Assembly (NCBI GenBank): GCA_016194585.1
Contig: JACQBG010000012.1
Location: forward strand, 1-64,000
DNA length: 64,000 nt
Reading direction: 5' to 3'
Source: Gemmatimonadota bacterium
Lineage (GTDB): Bacteria > Gemmatimonadota > Gemmatimonadetes > Gemmatimonadales > Gemmatimonadaceae
Below are positions 61,466-64,000 of the stretch, in pieces. The position numbers and the translations under genes are program-made. Each line of letters opens with the position of its first letter. Position 1 is the first letter of the stretch. The notes beneath the pieces were generated by a model, which worked only from the letters and a program-made list of their open reading frames with translations, searched no databases and was not told the origin of the DNA.

Positions 61466-62071
61466 CTAGAACCGCCCGCCGCCGCTCGTGCTCAGCTTGC
61501 GCAGCACGAGCTCCGACACCGCCCGCAGCGTCTCGAACACGCCGGGCCCGTGCAGCGCGTCGGCCGCGAAGCTCGGCACGTTGCGGAAGTTGAGCTGCTC
61601 GTCGAGCTCGGGCACGGGGAGCAGGAGGTCCTCCGGGAGGTCGCGCTTGTTGTACTGGATGACGAGCGGGATGGTGCGCGCGTCGATGCCGTGGTCGGCG
61701 AGGTTCGCATGCAGGTCCTGCATCGACTCGACGTTCTCGCCGAGCTGCCGCGCCTGGCTGTCGGCGACGAACACGACGCCGTCGGCGCCCTGGAGCACGA
61801 GTTTGCGAGTGGTCTGGTAGTACACCTGGCCGGGCACCGTGTACAGCTGGAAGCGCGTCGTGAAGCCGGAGATCGTGCCGAGGTCGAGCGGCAGGAAGTC
61901 GAAGAACAGCGTCCGGTCGGTCTGGGTCGCGAGCGACACCATCTGCCCTTTCCGGTCGGCCGGCACCTGCGAGTAAATGTAATGCAGGTTCGTCGTCTTC
62001 CCCGACCGCCCGGGGCCGTAGTAGACGATCTTGCAGGTGATCTCGCGCGTCGCGTAGTTGACCAGGCTCAT
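61466..62071 (-). CDS. mglA: MglA-like small GTPase
   Basis: A 201-residue Ras-like GTPase of the MglA family that sets cell polarity in gliding or twitching bacteria. P loop [17 protein letters not shown] (K25), switch I/II regions [12 protein letters not shown] and the MglA-type [20 protein letters not shown], and base motif [10 protein letters not shown]. In Myxococcus its cognate GAP MglB is a roadblock protein; here two roadblock genes lie directly upstream. ATG at 62071. Confidence 0.95.
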   Translation of the reverse strand: MSLVNYATREITCKIVYYGPGRSGKTTNLHYIYSQVPADRKGQMVSLATQTDRTLFFDFLPLDLGTISGFTTRFQLYTVPGQVYYQTTRKLVLQGADGVVFVADSQARQLGENVESMQDLHANLADHGIDARTIPLVIQYNKRDLPEDLLLPVPELDEQLNFRNVPSFAADALHGPGVFETLRAVSELVLRKLSTSGGGRF

Positions 62072-62078
62072 GGCGTCC

Positions 62079-62549
62079 TCAGGCTCGGCCGAACATCACG
62101 GCGAGGTTGCGATTGAGCTCGCTCTCGAAATTCTCGGCGAGCGCGGCCGGTTCCGCATCGGCCGCCGGCGCCAGCGCCGCGACGGCCTCGCAGAACTGGC
62201 GGAAGAAGAGCTGCACCAGCCCCAGCGAACTCTCCTCGTCGAACACGGCGAACAGGATCAGCGGCGTCGACGTCGTCGGCACCGTCGCGCGCCAGAACTG
62301 GCGCGTCGCGCCCACGTAATGCACCCCCGTGAACGGCTGTCCCTCCAGCATGCGGCCGAGCTCCGCCGACGACGCATGCGTCGCCGCGGCGAGCGCGCAC
62401 GCCGTCATCACGTCCACCGAGCGCGCGAACCCGAACTGCCCGAGCACCTGCCCCGACGGGTGCAGCAACACCCCCAGCTCGAGACGCGCGTCCGCGACGA
62501 GTTGCCGCAACGGCCCCTCCACCCAGCTGGCGGCGACGGTCAGCCTCAC
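62079..62549 (-). CDS. Roadblock/LC7-like protein (MglB-type candidate)
   Basis: A 156-residue single-domain protein: [19 protein letters not shown], helix [20 protein letters not shown], then [16 protein letters not shown] and [12 protein letters not shown] strands, with a helical tail. The fold order matches roadblock/LC7. Lying seven bases before mglA, it is the best candidate for the GTPase partner. GTG start overlaps the upstream roadblock gene by four bases. Confidence 0.8.
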   Translation of the reverse strand: MRLTVAASWVEGPLRQLVADARLELGVLLHPSGQVLGQFGFARSVDVMTACALAAATHASSAELGRMLEGQPFTGVHYVGATRQFWRATVPTTSTPLILFAVFDEESSLGLVQLFFRQFCEAVAALAPAADAEPAALAENFESELNRNLAVMFGRA

Positions 62550-62893
62550 TGGAACAGCTCCAGCGCCCGCAGCATCTCCACGCGGATGATCCCCACGTTC
62601 ACCCCGGGCTCGCCGATCACCACGAGCACGAGTTCGTTGCGCCCCACGGCGCACACGCGGCCACCGTCCGCCGTCAGCTCGAAGAAGCCGGCCTCGCCGA
62701 ACCCCGCCGCGAGCGCCGAGCGCCGCGCCTTGCGATAGAGCGACGCGCTCAGCGCCGCGATCGCGTCGCCTTTCACCCCGATCTGCAGGTTCGCCTCGAC
62801 GATCATCCCGTCACGCTCGCCCACGACCAGGCACCCCGACACCCCACGGTGGCGGATGAGCGATCCGAGCACCGCCGTGAACGGACTCGTCAT
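62546..62893 (-). CDS. Roadblock/LC7 protein
   Basis: A 115-residue protein with the roadblock order: SGCLVVGERDGMIVEANLQI, helix DAIAALSASLYRKARRSALA, FFELTADGGRVCAVGRNELV and a final LVVIGEPGVNVGIIRVEML. Second consecutive single-domain roadblock, so a heterodimer with its neighbour is possible. ATG overlaps the upstream stop by four bases. Confidence 0.82.
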   Translation of the reverse strand: MTSPFTAVLGSLIRHRGVSGCLVVGERDGMIVEANLQIGVKGDAIAALSASLYRKARRSALAAGFGEAGFFELTADGGRVCAVGRNELVLVVIGEPGVNVGIIRVEMLRALELFQ

Positions 62894-63711
62894 GTGCCCG
62901 TCTCCAGCCAGCGCTGCGCGCGCGCCACCGACCGCTCGAGCAGCCGCCGCACGAAGCCGAGCGGCACGCTGCGCGGCGTCGCCACGAGCAACACCCCCTC
63001 CCCGCTCGGCGCCATCGCGAGCGATGCCGCCTCCGACTCGAACACGATCTGCTTCCACGCCCCCAGCTTGAGATACTCCACGGCGCGTTCCGCCTCGTCG
63101 CTCACGCCCGAGAGCTGCGCGGCGAGGTCGGCACCGAGGTCGCGTCCGTCGGCCGTCCGGTACTGCCCCGCCACGACATACCCGTCGCGGTCGATGAGCA
63201 GCGCCGTCTGCGGCTGGTCGCCGAGGATCTCGTCGAAGAGCGCGCGCGCGTCGGTCACGGCGTGGGCGTCGCTCGCGCCGGGCGGCGCCGCGGCGACCGC
63301 CGACTCGTCGACGGCGGCGCGCAACGTGCCGAGCGCCGCGGCGAGCGACTGGTCGTCGGGGTCGGCGAGCAGCGCGGCGCCGAGCAGCTCCGCGGCGCCC
63401 GCGAAGTCGCCCTGCTGGAAGCGGAGGAACCCGAGCCCCTTCTGCGCGGCGGCGTGCCCCGGGGCGAGACGCAACACCGCCTCCCATTCCGACTGCGCGC
63501 GCGACGGCTCACCGCGGTCGATGGCGATGCGCGCCAGCAGGTCGTGCGCGTCGGGACGCTGCGGATGCCGCTCGGCGCCACGCTGTGCGACCTTCCACGC
63601 CACGTCGAGCTGGCCGCGCCGGCGCAGCGCCTCCCCGAGCGGGAGGAACGCGATGCTCGACGGGTCGGCCGCGAGCTGGTCGCTGATGGCGCGGACCTCG
63701 TCAGTTGCCAT
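62890..63711 (-). CDS. TPR-roadblock fusion protein
   Basis: A 273-residue protein: three TPR-like pairs (about 20-125; for example FLPLGEALRRRGQLDVAWKV, AAAQKGLGFLRFQQGDFAGA), then a roadblock/LC7 domain (about 150-265) with TALLIDRDGYVVAGQYRTAD, KLGAWKQIVFESEAASLAMA and VLLVATPRSVPLGFVRRLLE. It adds a third roadblock to the MglA neighbourhood and may bridge the GTPase to TPR partners. ATG overlaps the preceding gene by 11 bases. Confidence 0.85.
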   Translation of the reverse strand: MATDEVRAISDQLAADPSSIAFLPLGEALRRRGQLDVAWKVAQRGAERHPQRPDAHDLLARIAIDRGEPSRAQSEWEAVLRLAPGHAAAQKGLGFLRFQQGDFAGAAELLGAALLADPDDQSLAAALGTLRAAVDESAVAAAPPGASDAHAVTDARALFDEILGDQPQTALLIDRDGYVVAGQYRTADGRDLGADLAAQLSGVSDEAERAVEYLKLGAWKQIVFESEAASLAMAPSGEGVLLVATPRSVPLGFVRRLLERSVARAQRWLETGT

Positions 63712-64000
63712 ACCACGTCTCCAGCATCGCGCGCAGACGCGCGGCCGCCGCGAGCCCCGCCCGGATCTCCTCGGCGTGCTCGTGATGCGGCTCGGTGTGC
63801 AGCACCCGCTCCCAGGCGACGGCCGCGCCCTCGAAATCGCCGCGGCGCAACAGGTAGAACCCGCGGTCGAGGTCGTCGGTCGGTTCGGGGGGCGCGCCGA
63901 GCGCGTGGGCGGGCGTCGCCGACGGCGTGACCGCCGGCATGGCGGCGGGGGTCGGCGCCGCGGCGGCCACCGCGGCAGCGGCGCGGTCGAGCGCCTCCGC
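63701..64000 (-). CDS. TPR-like protein (5' end outside window)
   Basis: The frame is open to the window end, so only the last 99 residues are seen. An Ala/Pro/Thr-rich linker is followed by one TPR-like pair (GFYLLRRGDFEGAAVAWERV, HAEEIRAGLAAAARLRAM). Its stop overlaps the TPR-roadblock start. It belongs to the MglA/Che series and shows the series continues upstream. Confidence 0.75.
   Translation of the reverse strand, partial: AEALDRAAAAVAAAAPTPAAMPAVTPSATPAHALGAPPEPTDDLDRGFYLLRRGDFEGAAVAWERVLHTEPHHEHAEEIRAGLAAAARLRAMLETWYGN

Noticed and set aside
1-64000. CRISPR array, insertion sequence, prophage or integron
   Set aside because: No regularly spaced direct repeats with unique spacers, no transposase, integrase or phage structural genes were seen.

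Overview
The window is very GC-rich (roughly 70% by eye) and densely packed. Nearly all genes lie in long minus-strand runs whose start and stop codons overlap. Gene content suggests a didermic bacterium of the Gemmatimonadota (Gemmatimonas/Gemmatirosa-like). The pointers are a tripartite RND metal-efflux system with an outer-membrane factor, a meso-diaminopimelate-type murein cluster (MurE with a DNPR motif), a chemotaxis/MglA cluster and many exported propeller, TPR and lipoprotein genes. The phylum assignment is inference; no 16S rRNA is present.

Layout. 1-348: 3' end of a PD-(D/E)XK-like membrane-anchored protein. 517-6492 (-): comEC, miaB, mtaB and a REC-histidine kinase. 6507-11572 (-): a putative barrel protein, a lipoprotein, cdd, deoB and alr. 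11600-13791 (-): an SGNH-like/MBOAT O-acylation pair, divergent from mazG and an esterase-TPR fusion (+). 16413-23876 (-): a copper/silver-type efflux island (small Met/His/Cys-rich exported protein, TolC-, CusB- and CusA-like proteins, an HMA chaperone, a 40-residue membrane peptide and a truncated Ig-like protein). 24072-26683 (-): asnS and a sorbosone-dehydrogenase-like propeller, divergent from a YVTN-type propeller and a GNAT (+). 28340-33177 (-): recG, ftsY and a VWA-like membrane protein.

33231-50550 (-) is the division and cell wall (dcw) cluster, in transcription order rsmH, ftsL, ftsI, murE, murF, mraY, murD, ftsW, murG, murC, ftsQ, ftsA, a 434-bp gap holding a large nested palindrome, ftsZ, and an M23 peptidase. 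mraZ, murB and ddl are absent from it. murD as sequenced is broken: about 37 codons including the NDSKATN region are missing and the frame shifts at that point.

50625-52693 (-) holds an exported TPR protein, tRNA-Val(UAC) and a 56-residue membrane protein too short for ordinary gene calling. 52754-64000 (-) is one continuous overlapping series: TPR protein (runs off the end), TPR-roadblock, two roadblock proteins, an MglA GTPase, a protein with two DnaA-type AAA+ modules but no DnaA DNA-binding domain, a DUF4388-TPR protein, CheR, CheD, CheB, two CheW-like proteins, a TPR protein and a membrane-anchored metallopeptidase-like protein. This combination of a GTPase polarity switch, receptor-modification enzymes and a duplicated DnaA-like ATPase is the best candidate in the window for an undescribed system. 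A plausible reading is a chemosensory or surface-motility apparatus in which the DnaA-like ATPase acts as a non-replicative scaffold or switch. The sequence shows the domains and linkage but not the function.
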